A DNA stretch of 64,000 bases from Oncomelania hupensis (GCA_036898135.1 CM072515.1:17820937-17884936), one strand, 5' to 3'; shown: positions 45,264 to 58,465, counted from the first letter of the stretch. Translations and numbers: made by a program. The notes: generated by a model not told the origin, from the sequence alone.

Positions 45264-46012
45264 CATTGGTTATATTCAAAAGTAATTTTTGCACTAGTAT
45301 GTATATGCAGTGTGGAATTTGGACAATTGTACTGTATTGTATGAATTGTATTGTATTATATACTGAGTTGTCAGATTTACCTGACTACAGGAACTACTTT
45401 AGGGCGCCATAAAGTAAAAAACTCATTTATCTTGTGTGGTTTCTTTGAGCTTGCTGTAGTGTGTGGATGGAAGGCACAAAGCGTAGCCGACCATGTTGAG
45501 GCAAGATCCCTCCCTTCTTAGTCCATCCGGGGGTTATGCCTCAGCAGGCTCATAAACCCTGTTGAGATGGGAGGGTGCGTGTCCAGTGGTAAGATGCAGA
45601 AGAATGGAGAAAGTGGAGGGGTGGGGGAAGGAGGGACGGGTGGGGATATGAGAATGGGAAATTGGGTAACAAGAAAGAGCCAGCGAGAGGGGCAGAATGG
45701 TGGCAACCTTGCAATCAGTGACGCTTTGAGGTAGAGTGAGGTTGGGGATGGGATGTGCGCCACGTTCATGCCAATGAAGCTGATGATCGATCACTCCCAG
45801 GAGAGCCCCGAACCCATTCTGCATACCCTGATCTTTGACCCCTTTCCCCCTCTCTGCCTCATCAGCTACAGCCGTGTTGCTATGATAAATGTGACACCCT
45901 CAGTAGTTTTAGCTAGCGTGAAGGCACATGAAGAGGGCAAATTTTAAGTTAAAATCATATCCTCTACCTATTCTTCATCATCAGCAGCTGCGTCAGCAGC
46001 GTCATTATTCCA

Positions 46013-46014
<2 letters not shown>
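45264..46014. other. No recognised feature
   Basis: Anonymous DNA. Confidence 0.45.
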
Positions 46015-46069
<55 letters not shown>

Positions 46070-46075
46070 TCTCTT
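46015..46075. repeat. (TC)n microsatellite
   Basis: About 26 TC units and a few imperfect ones. The LINE ORF begins directly after it. Confidence 0.95.
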
Positions 46076-46814
46076 ATGGCTTGTAAACATTATCTAGGAG
46101 TTCCATCTCGCACTCCAAACAAAATGGTTTACAGCGAACTTGGTCGATTCCCATGATACATTAACTCCTGTATCCGTAGCTTTAGATATTGGCTTAGACT
46201 TTTAGAAATGGGTCAAGACAGATTACCAAAGCAAGCTTATGAAATGTTAGTTAATTTGGACACAAATGGTAAACAGACATGGGCTTCTGATATTCGTAAC
46301 ATTTTGTCAACTAGTGGGTTTTATTTCGTATGGTTGCAACAGGGAGTTGGTAACGTAAATGCCTTTCTCAGAATGTTGAAGGAAAGATTACAAGATATGT
46401 TTAGACAAGAATGGGAAGCAGTAATCAATGAGAAAGACAGATATGCATTGTTTCGTTCATTTAAAACAGAATGTAACCAAGAGTCGTACATTATAGATAT
46501 TGATATTTATTGTTTTCGCGTAGCTTTAACACAGTTTAGATTTGGAGTTCTACCGATTAACAACAATATGCACAGGTATAGTGAAAATGTATTAAATAAA
46601 ATGTGTGATTACTGTAAGAGTCAACTGGAAGATGAACATCATTTTGTTTTTGTTTGTCCATTGTACAACGATCTGCGCAGCAGATTCATAAATAACCTCA
46701 TGTCTGTACAATTGCTTGTAAATTATGACTGACAGATATCGTTCTCTTAGCAAATACATCCATTATGCTGTAGGAAGAAGGAAGAAACTTGTCGACCAAA
46801 CATTGATTTCATGA
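46076..46814 (+). pseudogene. Non-LTR retrotransposon ORF2 C-terminus (zinc-knuckle part)
   Basis: From 46076 the frame reads ACKHYLGVPSRTPNKMVYSE and LGRFP, meets one in-frame TGA at 46154-46156, and continues YINSCIRSFRYWLRLLEMGQ to 46729. It contains TRFRFG-like QFRFGVLPINNN and a CCHC-type motif, CDYCK...EHHFVFVC, typical of the region after reverse transcriptase in LINEs with a zinc-knuckle end. The TGA at 46730 is probably caused by a frameshift, since the +1 frame continues RYRSLSKYIHYAVGRRKKLV to TGA at 46812-46814. The polymerase itself is absent. This family is unrelated to the RTE copies. The clade is not determined. Confidence 0.85.
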
Positions 46815-47312
46815 ACCTCTATTATGTAACGAATGCTGATTAACTATCAATAATTTGGCTTCTTCTATATAATACTTTCATATATTCTACAGACGTCAAT
46901 CCCTAAATAATATATGGCAAATAAAGACTGAAACATGTAACAAATCATTTTCATACAGTTATTAATAACATCACTTTGTTTGGTTTTTCCCTATTGTATC
47001 ATACAGTTGTTATCGTTATCAATGTTTTTATGGGATCATGTAATAATTATTGTCATTTATATATGTATTATTTACGTGTTTTTTTTTTAATTATTATAGC
47101 TTAATCCTTTTGTATCCTACACTATATTATGTTTACAAGAATTTTTCTCCAGTTTGGTGTTGACGTAGCTTGAATTCTATTTTGAATTTGTTGTATTGAG
47201 AAAATACCATTGCTCGAGAGTTGGTGAAGGAATGACCTCCCTTCCCCTCTGTTCCTTGGTATGCATATGGGCCCAAGGCCGTGAAATGCATTAAAATCTG
47301 AAATCTGAAATC
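46815..47312 (+). mobile_element. Probable 3' UTR and tail of the same LINE
   Basis: AT-rich sequence ends GGGCCCAAGGCCGTGAAATG, CATTAAAATC and two TGAAATC units, a plausible LINE tail, directly before a TC array. Continuity with the ORF is inferred from position only. Confidence 0.45.
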
Positions 47313-47321
47313 TCTCCCTCC

Positions 47322-47413
<92 letters not shown>

Positions 47414-47421
47414 CTCTCTCT
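47313..47421. repeat. (TC)n microsatellite
   Basis: About 50 TC units with a few CC and GC breaks. Confidence 0.97.
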
Positions 47422-48492
47422 CACAGACATACAAACACCTCTCAAAAACACACCCATACACACACAAACACCCTCACACACGTAAATACACACACCCCAC
47501 ACACTCAAATTTGGATAAACAGAAAGGAGTGAAGCCTCCTGGAAAAATGTTACCTGCGGAAAAATGTTTATGCTCAAAACGATATTCGGAAAGACAAACA
47601 AACCTAAACAAGTAAACGATTACAAACGGTCTAAAATTCCAATTCGGAAATACATCTTCGAATCAAATATACAAACACGCATGAAAAGCAAAAATACGTG
47701 TGCAGCAGCGACACACCGACCGGCAGCTGGTTGGAAGCAAATTGAGCGATGGTTGACAAGAGAAATCTGACGTTTACACCTGTTTTGCCCGGGATCGCTG
47801 GCTTGAGCTTGTACTAATCTATCAAACCAGTAGTTTTTTTTTTTCTTTAGTGGGAGGGTCTCCGTGCTTCTGAATTAAATAGTCTGTATCAAATTCCTCT
47901 GCTGAGTTATTTTTAGGTTATAGACTTGAAATACAAACAAACAAACAAAAAACAGTGCTTTTCTTTGTACAGTATTTTGAGAGAGTGAATGAAAGCATGA
48001 ATTGTCTATTCTGTAACATTTAGTTTGGTTGGATGATGTGCTTCATTACTTTAAAGTGGGTTTGTTTGGAGGATAGATTGTGTTTAACGGTGTGAGTTAA
48101 TTCAGTTGCACACACCAACAAAAAATGCGTTGCTCTTTTGAGCTGATAATTTAATAATAGTAAGCAAATTGTTGATGATCATGATCATTATAATAGCAAC
48201 TACAACGACAAAGAGTACGATGACAACGACGACGACGAGTATGATGATAAAGGTGATGGCGATAATGATGATGATGATGATAATGATATCGATAATGATG
48301 ATGCCCGCTGTTGTACTGATGATGACGTTTGAGAAGGTTAATCATTCAAGGTTGTCGGAAGCAGCCGAACGTTGCTGTTCTTCGATAAACGGTGGGTTTT
48401 GGTGGATGGCGGTAGGCTACTAACCTCTGCATTATTTGTATGCTACGATGTCACCTTTTTTATTGACAATATAGACTTTGCACCGAGACCAC

Positions 48493-48494
<2 letters not shown>
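47422..48494. other. Anonymous DNA with a degenerate GAT patch
   Basis: A CA-rich patch (47430-47510) and a degenerate GAT/GAC patch (48170-48330). No gene is recognised. Confidence 0.45.
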
Positions 48495-48573
<79 letters not shown>

Positions 48574-48630
48574 CATGATGATGATCATGATGATGATCAT
48601 GATCATGATGATGATGATGATGATGATGAT
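48495..48630. repeat. (GAT)n microsatellite with GATCAT variants
   Basis: About 45 units; the middle contains regular GATCATGAT interruptions. Confidence 0.97.
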
Positions 48631-48764
48631 TCCAAAGTTAGACTGACAGGCGCACGTTTGAATAACCTCTCATTCTGTCTTGAGTTCTTGGAAATATTTA
48701 CTATAAATTTGGAATCTAATTTTGTATATTTAAAGGTGAAGTCCATAGAGCAGTATAATTTCTC

Positions 48765-49036
48765 TCTCATTCTTTCTCCGTCTCTGTGTCTGTCTGTCTC
48801 CCTCTCTCTCTCTCTGTCTGTCCGTCTGCCTGTCTTTTTCTTTCTCCGCCTCTCTGTCTCTGTGTCTGTCTGTCTTCCTCTCTCTCTGTTTCTGTCTGTC
48901 TGTCTCTCTTTCTCCGTCTCTCTGCCTCTGTGTCTGTCTGTCTCTTTCTGTCTTTTTTATCTGTCTCCTTCTCCGTTTCTCTGTCTCTCTGTATGTCTGT
49001 CTTCCTCTCTCTGTCTGTCTGCCTCTCTCTCTCGAC
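48765..49036. repeat. TC / TCTG pyrimidine-rich array
   Basis: Irregular TCTC, TCTG and TTTC units for about 270 bp. Confidence 0.93.
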
Positions 49037-49587
49037 ATAGCTTATAGTTCATGCGAAAAGCATCGTGCATTTACGGTGGTGATATTGTGAGTACGTTTGT
49101 CCCCTGTCTCTAACGAAAGAGCATTTGTGTGCATTCTTGCATTGCAAGTGTTTTACTTATTTATAAGAGCGGCTTCATCTATGTACCGTGGCCTCAGTAC
49201 CATAGACTGGCAAGCAGCCAAGTTTCAGTACTTGCTCATCCATGACCGATCAGCTTCAACAGCTGAGTGGACACTTAAGCATAGCTCAACCTTAAAAGAC
49301 TGTAGGGCATCAACCTTTTTTTTTTTCTTAAACTAAAAAACACGACTTTCACAGAGTAAGATGTCGCTCAGGTCGTGAGAGTGCAAGTGCTGTCTGTAAA
49401 GGTGATTTGCTGCACATCGATATTGTTTTAAATTGTCTTTTTATAATTAGTTGCGATGTTTGATATTGTTTTTTACGATGTTTAACGCGTTACATCTCAT
49501 GATAGTATCGTATTGTTTCAATATTTATTCTTGTAAGTGTATGCCTGTGGATACGTGCGAGCGCTTTGGTTCTGCGCTTCACGAAAT
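49037..49587. other. No recognised feature
   Basis: Anonymous DNA. Confidence 0.4.
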
Positions 49588-49755
<168 letters not shown>

Positions 49756-51325
49756 GAGTTATTATGTAAAATATAAAAATAATGGTTATCATAAATGGTA
49801 ATGAAGCTGTTATTAAAAGTCACTATGAAAGATATTGCAAGGTCTAAACTGAGGTAGGTAACGAATGAAAATTAACGCCACTAACCCAACATCTAGATAG
49901 CCAAATAAACGAGAAGACGAAGAACAAAACAAACCATACATCAGACTTTAAAAAAAGAAAAGAAAAAAAAGAAACGACATCAACCAAGCAAACACACAAT
50001 CCACAAATCATGGAACCAAACACACCAACCAACTCATCCATCTTTATTTCGTTCACAGTGAACTGGCCTCAGGTCAACTCGTCCACGTCTTTGAACTGTG
50101 TTTGACATTAATCAAGCATGTTTGATGTTACTGGGCGGAGTGTACGGTTTTGTTGTGGTCTGAAGCTTTTACCACGGGAGAGCATGTTGACCCAAGTTTG
50201 CCTGAAGATCTAGTACTTCATCACTGTTGTTTGACTAGATGGTCGGGGGACATCATTCTTAACAAGTAATGACCTTAATGTGAACTGAGGAAGCTTGTTT
50301 TCGCCTTGAGAACTTTGATTTGTCTGGTGCTCTGGTATGGTAAACAAGGACTTTGGGCATGAATCTCCATCTGTGCCAAGGCGTATAATATATCGAGAGA
50401 AAGTTCAGAGCACTGTAACCGTGGGAGATGGTCGATTGGCACATGTCCTTCCTGGTCTTCATTGATCCGTGGCGTTAGACAGTGCGCAGAATGAAGCAAG
50501 TTGTCATCTTGGGCTGCTTTAATTTCGGCCTTGATTTTGAACGCGCCTTGAGTAGGTGTTTCAGTTGGTAAATTTGCTGTACAACAACAGGTACTTTACT
50601 TTTACTTGCAGAAACTCAGCCACGTGCTTAACACCCGAAGTAGACAAGAACAAGGTTGCCCTTTGAATATGCAGATAACTCTAGAATGTTGTGGAACCAG
50701 CACCGCAACAACAACGACAACAAAAACATCAACAATGAGAATGTTGTCTTCCGATTGCAGCATGTTTATTGTTTCTGATTAATGTGAGTGGAGTCGCACA
50801 GCTCCGTAAATAACCGCGAGATACTAGGCTTAATGCTGATTTCAGAAGGTTGCACCATTGCAGCATGCTTTTCATTATTTGCGAGGAAGGATTGCCTTTT
50901 ACCTTTTAGTGATGGGATGAATAGTCGAAATATTCTGACCTATAGCTGCATAATAGCTTTTAGCTTTTAAAATGTCTTTTCTGGAAACAAAACAGAGAAG
51001 CTGAGGTGCATACATCAGTGCGTTTGTACTGAGCGCAGTTGGTTGGAATGAGCGAAATGTTAGTCTCTCAGACGAACGAGTAATGTTGGATACGTCAAGC
51101 TGAAAAAGATTTAAAACAGGCCAGGTTTGTTTTATGGTCTTGTCAAACCAATGCATTCATTGGTTGGTTGTGAATGAATTGTTTTAAACAGATTTAAATA
51201 AAAATAATGGTACTGGACGCAGTCGATTAAAAAAAATCCAAAAATAAAAATTCGATTTTCTTTCCGTCTTCCAGTAGCTATCTCCCTGCTTTTACACCAC
51301 CTGTTTGAGTGATGGATGTGTATTT

Positions 51326-51326
<1 letters not shown>
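49756..51326. other. No recognised feature
   Basis: Anonymous DNA, A-rich at 49880-49990. Confidence 0.45.

Positions 51327-51375
<49 letters not shown>
51327..51375. repeat. (GT)n microsatellite
   Basis: About 24 GT units. Confidence 0.96.
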
Positions 51376-51378
<3 letters not shown>

Positions 51379-51466
51379 GTGGATGAGACAGGTGAGCGTG
51401 TATGTTGGTACAGATCGCCGCACTTTGAGCCTGATTGATTTGGGGAAATGCGCGTATATAGCATCC

Positions 51467-51469
<3 letters not shown>

Positions 51470-51556
<87 letters not shown>

Positions 51557-51602
51557 TAATTAATTAATTAATTTATTTATTTATTTATTTATTTATTTAT
51601 TT
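51470..51602. repeat. (TTA)n-(TTAA)n-(TTTA)n compound array
   Basis: About 28 TTA units, then about five TTAA and eight TTTA units in sequence. Confidence 0.96.
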
Positions 51603-51774
51603 TCGATCGTGTTGATTGATTCATTCGTTAATTCATTTTTTTAAAGAAAGAAGAGAAAATGATGTCCTTGGTGTGAAAAAGAAAGCCCAAACTGATGGAA
51701 AGTATAACATAATTTTTATGGGGTAAAATACCAACGTGTGGAATCAGTACAGGTTCCATAATTCTATACCGTGC

Positions 51775-52925
51775 TTTCACTGAGACGCGGCCGTTCTATT
51801 ACAAGTGTACATGCAGCTAAGCAACTGTTCGTGATAGATACTTGCAACATCTTGCCAGCCAGCCTCGGTCCTTCTTTCTTAAATAACTTCCTAAGCAGGG
51901 CAGTCAATTGAGCTTTCCCCTTTTTCTCTCTACTTAAAATCGATGCTGTCACCATTATTGAAGTAGGAGGGGTAAGAAGGGATGAGGTCTGGCAGCAGCA
52001 CAGCTGCTAATGACTTACAGTGCAATGTAACTTGCCATTCTCCTCCGCCCTTCTGTATTATCAAATAACTTCCTTGGTAGGGTCGTCGTCATAGTTTTCC
52101 TTCCATGTTCTGTTAGTTTACGGTCAGTGCCGTTTAGTGTATTGAATCCGGGACCTAGCTAGAAGGCACGCAAGCTGCTAGTGACAGATAGTGCAGTGTA
52201 CCTTTTCAGTCTTTCTCAGATAACGCGGTGGATAAGTCGGTCGTGAGAAATGCTTTGTTCTCTTCGTTTATAGTTCTCGCAGTTCGATTATTGAGTCTGG
52301 TAGCTGCTGGTAGTGACAGAACATACAGTTTACCTTAAGGTGTTCCCCTTTCTTAAAATAAGACGGAGACTGAGACTTTGTATTGTTTGTGAACGATTTG
52401 CGTAGCATTGTGTCTCGGCGCGTTGCTAAGTATAGGACTGTTCTCCCTTTCTCTGTTATTAATGTATACTCATTGCAGTCAGATTATTGAAAAGTGGTGT
52501 AGGGTGGGGGATGTGAGCGGGTTGCGATGTAGTGGGGCAGGAAAGGAGATGATGGGAGGGAGGTTTGCAGCTTGGCAATCGCTTGTGACAAATGGTGCAA
52601 TACGCCTTGCAATCTTAATTCTTCGTCCTGAAATAGCTTCTTTATCAAAGGGGGTGAACAATTACTTTTCAGTGTATAATATTCTGTTGACAGTAGGTGC
52701 AGTCAGCTTACGGAGATACGGACTTTGCAGGTGACAGTGCAATGTACCAACCTCTACTCCCTTTTCCTTCATGAACTCCATTTCCATATGGAATTCTTTG
52801 GAGCACTTGCCCTCTTTACTGTTAAGTTTACAGTCAGTGCAGTCAGATTACGAAGTGTGTGCGGTGCTGTAACACAGCTGCTTGCTAGAGCTTTACCTTG
52901 CCACCTAATGACCTCCCAGCGTCCT
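51775..52925 (+). repeat. Degenerate tandem array, ~150-190 bp period
   Basis: Two motif classes alternate. One is GCTGCTAATGACTTACAGTG and relatives (about 52000, 52171, 52302, 52567, 52721, 52877). The other is TCTGTTAGTTTACGGTCAGT and relatives, often with GCAGTCAGATTA (about 52108, 52262, 52450, 52675, 52813). Units are heavily diverged, and the start near 51790 is uncertain. No coding frame is conserved across units. Confidence 0.55.
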
Positions 52926-53298
52926 CCCTCCTGTTTGTTCTAGGGATCGTCGCACCCCATCGCTGATAGACCTTCCAACCGAGACGAACTAGATGAAGCA
53001 TAGAAGAAAGCGATAATCAAGTCAAACAAATATTTATTAACCACAATGGAGAATTCATAAAGCACGCTGCATCTCAGCAAATGAAAAACAAATCTTTTAA
53101 AACAAATTACCATTTAAAAAAAACACATAAAATCACGGGTTAATCGAGGGTTATCAGTTAAAGGCAGAAGCGTTTTTGTTTAGTGTTCTACAAATTGCCC
53201 AACGAAATGGCACCCAAGATGCCCCCCCCTCCTCCCAACTTCCCCTCACTTGTATATGTTTTAATGTCGTGGCATGGATAGTTGAGCAACTCTGATTC

Positions 53299-53300
<2 letters not shown>
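52926..53300. other. No recognised feature
   Basis: AT-rich anonymous DNA. Confidence 0.4.

Positions 53301-53376
<76 letters not shown>
53301..53376. repeat. (GA)n microsatellite
   Basis: About 38 perfect units. Confidence 0.97.
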
Positions 53377-53379
<3 letters not shown>

Positions 53380-54464
53380 GCACACACAGACAAACAGAGA
53401 CATGGACAGACAGCAGAGACAAATCGATAATGACCGTACACATCTGTGCATGTGTAATTTAAAAAAGGTTTTGCAGAGAGTAGTTCGCAACAACGTCCCA
53501 GGTCTGTAAATAGCTTCTGTTTAAAATAAAAAATAAAAAACAAACAAAAAAAACCAAACAACTGTTGTTGGCCGTCTTAAGCCTGAAGGCGTCTCCATCA
53601 TGGGTGTATCCGTGGTTGTGCCGTGCACAGGATGTGTGGTGTCAAGGCAATAAGGGGATGTTATGTGTCACCACGTATCGGATGGGCCTAAATGAACTTG
53701 CCACATTTCCTTCTGTTATTCCACGAGATCCAGCTAAAAGGATGTGCGTCGTTTATGTTGTTTTCTCAAACCTGTTCCCTGTTTGTGTTCTTTTCAGAGC
53801 AATCCGCAGAAGAATATTTAATTTATTTTTAGAGGAATTAAATCACAAAGTGCAGATTCTTCAGTAATGGTGTTTTCATAGCTATTGAAGAAGAACGTTT
53901 TTGATCATAAAGTGTGATGCTATTTTAAGTCTAAGCATTTAAATAAATCTTTCATTGCTATTAGAGATGCATTTTCACCATGAAGTGTGACGCATTGATG
54001 TTTTCTACGCTATGTTTATGCACTGGATTTGAATAGGACTAATTTTTATTGCTCCAGAAATCACACTTAAATTATGTTGATATATTTGATTTGTTTGTTA
54101 AGTGATTAATTGCTTTCCAAATCGTTTTAGAACTGTTTTTGGACAATATTAAAATTTTAATAAATGTTTTCTTTGTTTTAAAATTCATCTTCTTTACCAT
54201 TTTTCTTTAAATTATCTCTAAAATTAATGGCATTTTGGAGTTCGGTGTCTAGCCATGGAGGTTTAGAATAATACTTAACTCTTTTGGTTTATATAGGATC
54301 ATGCTTATTGTATATATTCATACATGTGCCATACCAGTATGATAAAGCAACATCAGGGTTAGTAACATTATAAACATTTGAGAGAACGCTGTTGCTGAGA
54401 TAAAAGAGAAACTCATCTTTATTAAATTTGGGAAAAGATCTGTAAACAAAAAGTGTTTGTATTA
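53377..54464. other. No recognised feature
   Basis: Anonymous DNA. Confidence 0.45.
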
Positions 54465-54490
54465 AGAGAGAGTGAGAGAGAGAGAGAGAC

Positions 54491-54531
<41 letters not shown>

Positions 54532-54552
54532 GAAGGACAAAGAGAGAGAAAT
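54465..54552. repeat. (GA)n-(GACA)n microsatellite
   Basis: GA runs with a block of about seven GACA units in the middle. Confidence 0.95.
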
Positions 54553-56274
54553 TAAAATTGAAGTGTATACATTTTATGCTTATTTTTAATATTTACTAAC
54601 TTCTACTTAACACGGTTTAAATTAATTGTGTGGATGTATCCCTGTGATTGTGCGTATCGAATTAAAAGACCAACAAAGGATTGTTTGGTCATTCATGTAT
54701 TCATGTTTACAACGAGTTTCAATTTAAATGCCGAATGACAGTCCAGTCAGTTCGTTTATTGACCAGAGCATTTTAAAGACAATACACGCTTTGGCAGGAA
54801 AGTTTAGTCATTACATGTATTGGCTAGTGGTCACGGTCAAAACACGAATTGACTGATTTTGTTTTAGACAATACACGTATTGACTGAAAACACAGATTGC
54901 CGGTAACATTTAGACAAATAGGAGGCAGCATGTTTTGCTATCAAGAATGGTTGCCTTAACTGACTCGGTCTCACAGTCTATTATTTCTCGAGTTCACCCG
55001 AGCCGTATTAATGCATCGGGCTAGCTTCTGTGTTTCTTATGAAATACCAGAATCTTTATTTGTAATCTACAATGCTAGTTTTAAAACAAAATGTCAAAAT
55101 CACTTTCATGGTTTTCAGTAGCTATGTTCACAGTTCTCTACTAAGTCTTGAAAAGTCTATTAATATACATCTTTTTTAAAAATGTAATTGTTTCCTTTAC
55201 TTTGTTTTTTTTTTAACAGCATTTCCTATCATTTCAGTATTAACTACTAAACGGAAAAGGTCACGTTGAGTAGCAATTCCTCTATCAATCTACTACTCTG
55301 ATCTGTACTAAACGGGCCTGCACGACCAACATTGTAGCTGAAATCTTGGAAAACTATTTTCTGAAACTAGAGACTCTGTCCACCACAACAACATGGCAAA
55401 AAGGTCTTGAGCTCTCTTGACTATCTTCGCTAGCTGAAGCCGTCTACAATATTGGTTTCACACATGGTAGACTCCGTGGTGATGGTACTAAAGCTTTATG
55501 CCCCGTTTCACACTGCCTGGAATCCAAGGAGAAAAGGAGCGTTCGTTTTACTCAAGCAGCTATACAGAATACTTAAGACGACTTTGCTGCTTTGATCGCA
55601 AAGAGTTTTTGAAGGGAGGTGAGGGACTATCAGTAGTGTGTTTGTCTTAAGATTGTTACTTTACCCAAGGAGCAACATTTTTTTTTGAGACATGCTTACT
55701 TTGTTGATGCAAAAGACTGTGGAATAGGTTAGAATTATCTGTGAATATCAGTAGGTTTCCTAGTAGTCTAAGACTATTTTGTTTCCAAGCAGTCGTACAC
55801 ACCGTTTACGACAATACCCCCTTAGCTGTAAAGACTGGCTAACTGCATTCTCTCGTAGCCTGTGATTATGAGCTTGTTTTCGCACGAAGACTGTTATTGT
55901 TCTTTTCACATACCTTTTTCCCTTCCACACCGTGGTTTACCGTTTACCGTTCACCGTTCGCTTTAGTCTGCCGTGTGTGGGATGTTCGTTCACAAAACTA
56001 TTACATTTACAACAAGTGACCGACCTACAATTACTCTGCTGTGATTTGGTACATCACGCACGACCGAACCAACCCAGGAATAGGGTATCTAGAATGCTGC
56101 AGAACCAGAAACGGCAAGGTGAAGAGGGGAAGAGACAAACACTTTTTCTCACTAAAGCTAACCCAATGAAATGGAAGGCTCCTATAGGCCTTACTGCTTC
56201 TCTCTCTGCTGCAACCGAAGGTTCACCGGATCCTCATTACTGTACAACAACCTATACCTACGCCCTCAATTCTC
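54553..56274. other. No recognised feature
   Basis: Anonymous DNA. No convincing gene or repeat. Confidence 0.45.
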
Positions 56275-56335
56275 CGCCGTAGCTCAGTGGTATAGCGTTC
56301 GCCTACCACACCGATGATTCAGGTTTTGAATCGGG
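56275..56335 (+). other. tRNA-like (Gly-type) SINE head
   Basis: GCCGTAGCTCAGTGGTATAG carries an A box (TAGCTCAGTGG, 56280-56290). CGCCTACCACACC resembles the anticodon arm of glycine tRNA, and GGTTTTGAATC (56322-56332) is a damaged B box. No acceptor-stem partner follows; the sequence runs instead into LINE coding sequence. This is a SINE promoter remnant, not a tRNA gene. Confidence 0.6.
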
Positions 56336-56450
56336 TGATGGGCAAGGCTCTTGGAGTTTGCCAGATACAACAATCTGGTACTGGCAAACACGCTTGGTCT
56401 CCACAAAAACTCCAGACGATGCACATGGCACAGTCCCGGCGGCGAACATG
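56336..56450 (+). pseudogene. RTE LINE endonuclease fragment
   Basis: The frame reads RLLEFARYNNLVLANTLGLH, KNSRRCTWHSP, an apurinic-endonuclease-like block from the N-terminal half of the RTE ORF2. Homology as I recall it fades after HSP. The piece starts within about 10 bp of the damaged B box of the tRNA-like head. Downstream to 56683 the frame stays open, but its sequence is not recognisable. Confidence 0.65.
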
Positions 56451-57833
56451 TTTTCTCCAACCTAGTTCCAGTCATTCGCCGAAAAAGGCAATTACCGAAG
56501 TCGAACGAAGCTCTCCGAGTCGAGCGAAGCTATCCGATGTTTTACGAACGAATGCTGGCAGGACTACTTGAAACCACAGGCTGGGAAGTCTCGTCTTTCG
56601 TAGGCCTCAATTACACTACGTACGTATGTAGGAAGCCCACGAGTTTACAAAGACAAAAGAAAAGACTTCAGAGCCTGTGGTGAAACATACGTGCATAAAA
56701 ATAGCCGCTGTTGCTTCTAGATCTAATTCTGTTTCGATCTGCACAGCTTCAAGCTAGCTGTAAGTCAAGTCGAGATTCGCATTTTGAAGCAGTTAGTATT
56801 GTTATTATTTTATGATATACTGATACAATTAGTAATAAAGAGTAAAAGTAATACATAACACATAATGCACACATACAACGATTTCACATCTATATCAACA
56901 ATACAACCATGACAAAACTTCAAAGCGCTATATGGATACGTTGATGTCCCTTCAGCACAACAAGGCAAAGCAAGTTTATAATGGTCTCAAAAAACAGTGA
57001 CAATTTTATTGCAAGCACCAAAGCAATTATTTATTTAACTAATATTATTCTTTTTAACTGATACAGTAAATTTGTTATATGTATTTCAATTATATGTATT
57101 TTAATGAGAAACACTTAATCTAGTAGTGATCACAAACAGAGCCTCACCATCTTGGCCTTAAATTTGAAACGATTATGAGAAGATACATAACTGTAATCGA
57201 AACACAAGGTAGGTCAGTCCATGATGAAGTCTTTGAAAGAAACAGTCACACTGAAAAACTTTAGAGGAGAAATAACTGGGATAATTAAACAAAATATATA
57301 TTTAAAAAATCATTACTGAGAAATGGCGATTTACTTCACTCACCTTCAGAGTACTCTACGTGGCGATGGGCAACCTTGGACAAGAGGTAACTAAAAAGAA
57401 AAATACCAACTTGCATAGGCAAGAGACGACTTCATGGAAAACTGCTTTTGACAGGAGACAACTTAACAATATTAAACTTTAATGGGAATAAGGAAACTTA
57501 AGAGACAATTGCGTTAGTAAAATTATATTTTTAAGAAAGCCTCAGCGACGCCTGCGTTGACCCGAAAAATACTTCCACGGCAACTGAATTAAAATGGAAA
57601 AAACTTCAGAAAAAAACAAGAAGAACAACAAATCAACAAATGTTCTGTCATACGTCAACGTGTAAAGGGTAACATTTTCAGGAAGGGCTGGTGGAGCAGG
57701 CGAGGGGACAGGATTTCCATTTCACAAAAGGTCAAGGGCAGGCACTGAGGAAACACCAGACGGAAAGTTTTAACGAAGGCTCAAAATAAACGAACAAACC
57801 GACAAAACTTGAACACCGGATTTCGATCAGTAA
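56451..57833. other. No recognised feature
   Basis: Anonymous AT-rich DNA. Confidence 0.45.
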
Positions 57834-58105
57834 TTGATACACTGGTCTCTTTTTTTCCTTAGATTTTTTTTCTCTCTTCCGTTTTTCTCGTCCTTTTTTT
57901 TTCTTCTCTTCCCCCCTTCCATTTCAACGTGCCTCCAGAATGGGCTTCTGCCCTCTCCCTCTCCTCTTCGGTCGTGTAATATTTTGTTTGCTCACCTTCT
58001 CCCCTCCACCAATCTCTCTCTCTCTCTGTGTTTCACTCTCTCTAACCCTCCCACTCTCTCTCCCTCACTCCCCCTTTAACCTCCTCCCACTCTTTCTCTC
58101 TCTTT
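57834..58105. repeat. Pyrimidine-rich low-complexity tract
   Basis: Imperfect TTTC, CTCC and TC repeats. Ser/Leu/Phe readings are artefacts. Confidence 0.85.
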
Positions 58106-58164
58106 GTTAACTTAAAATTACTTATTGTGTTTTAATGTTAAAGTACTCTTACAGTATAAATGCG

Positions 58165-58245
58165 TATGTGCGTGCATGGCTGCGTAGGTGTGTGTGTTTA
58201 GGTGTGGGTGTGTAGGTGTGTGTGTGTGTGTGTGCGTGCATACGT
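58165..58245. repeat. GT-rich microsatellite
   Basis: Interrupted GT runs with AGGTGTG units. Confidence 0.85.
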
Positions 58246-58355
58246 GCGTAGGGGGAGAGAAGAGTAAAAGGGAGTGAGAAGCTTACGTTACCATTTATAT
58301 TTGCTAGTCGGATAATCCTTGGGTTGGCAGCATGACTTTTAAATAAACCTTATGT

Positions 58356-58356
<1 letters not shown>

Positions 58357-58400
<44 letters not shown>

Positions 58401-58465
58401 CCTCTCTCTCTCTTCATTTAACTCCCTTTCTTTCTCCCGCACCCCCCCCCTCTCTCTCTCTCGCT
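58357..58465. repeat. (TC)n microsatellite
   Basis: A pure TC run (58357-58391) and imperfect continuation, including a C10 run near 58443. Confidence 0.93.

Noticed and set aside
48478..48660. Long Asp-rich frame through the GAT array
   Set aside because: It is a plain reading of a trinucleotide microsatellite. Similar Ser, Leu, His, Glu, Lys, Asn and Ile runs at 22275-22737, 30000-30385, 34009-34272, 40796-41065 and 49451-49823 have the same cause.
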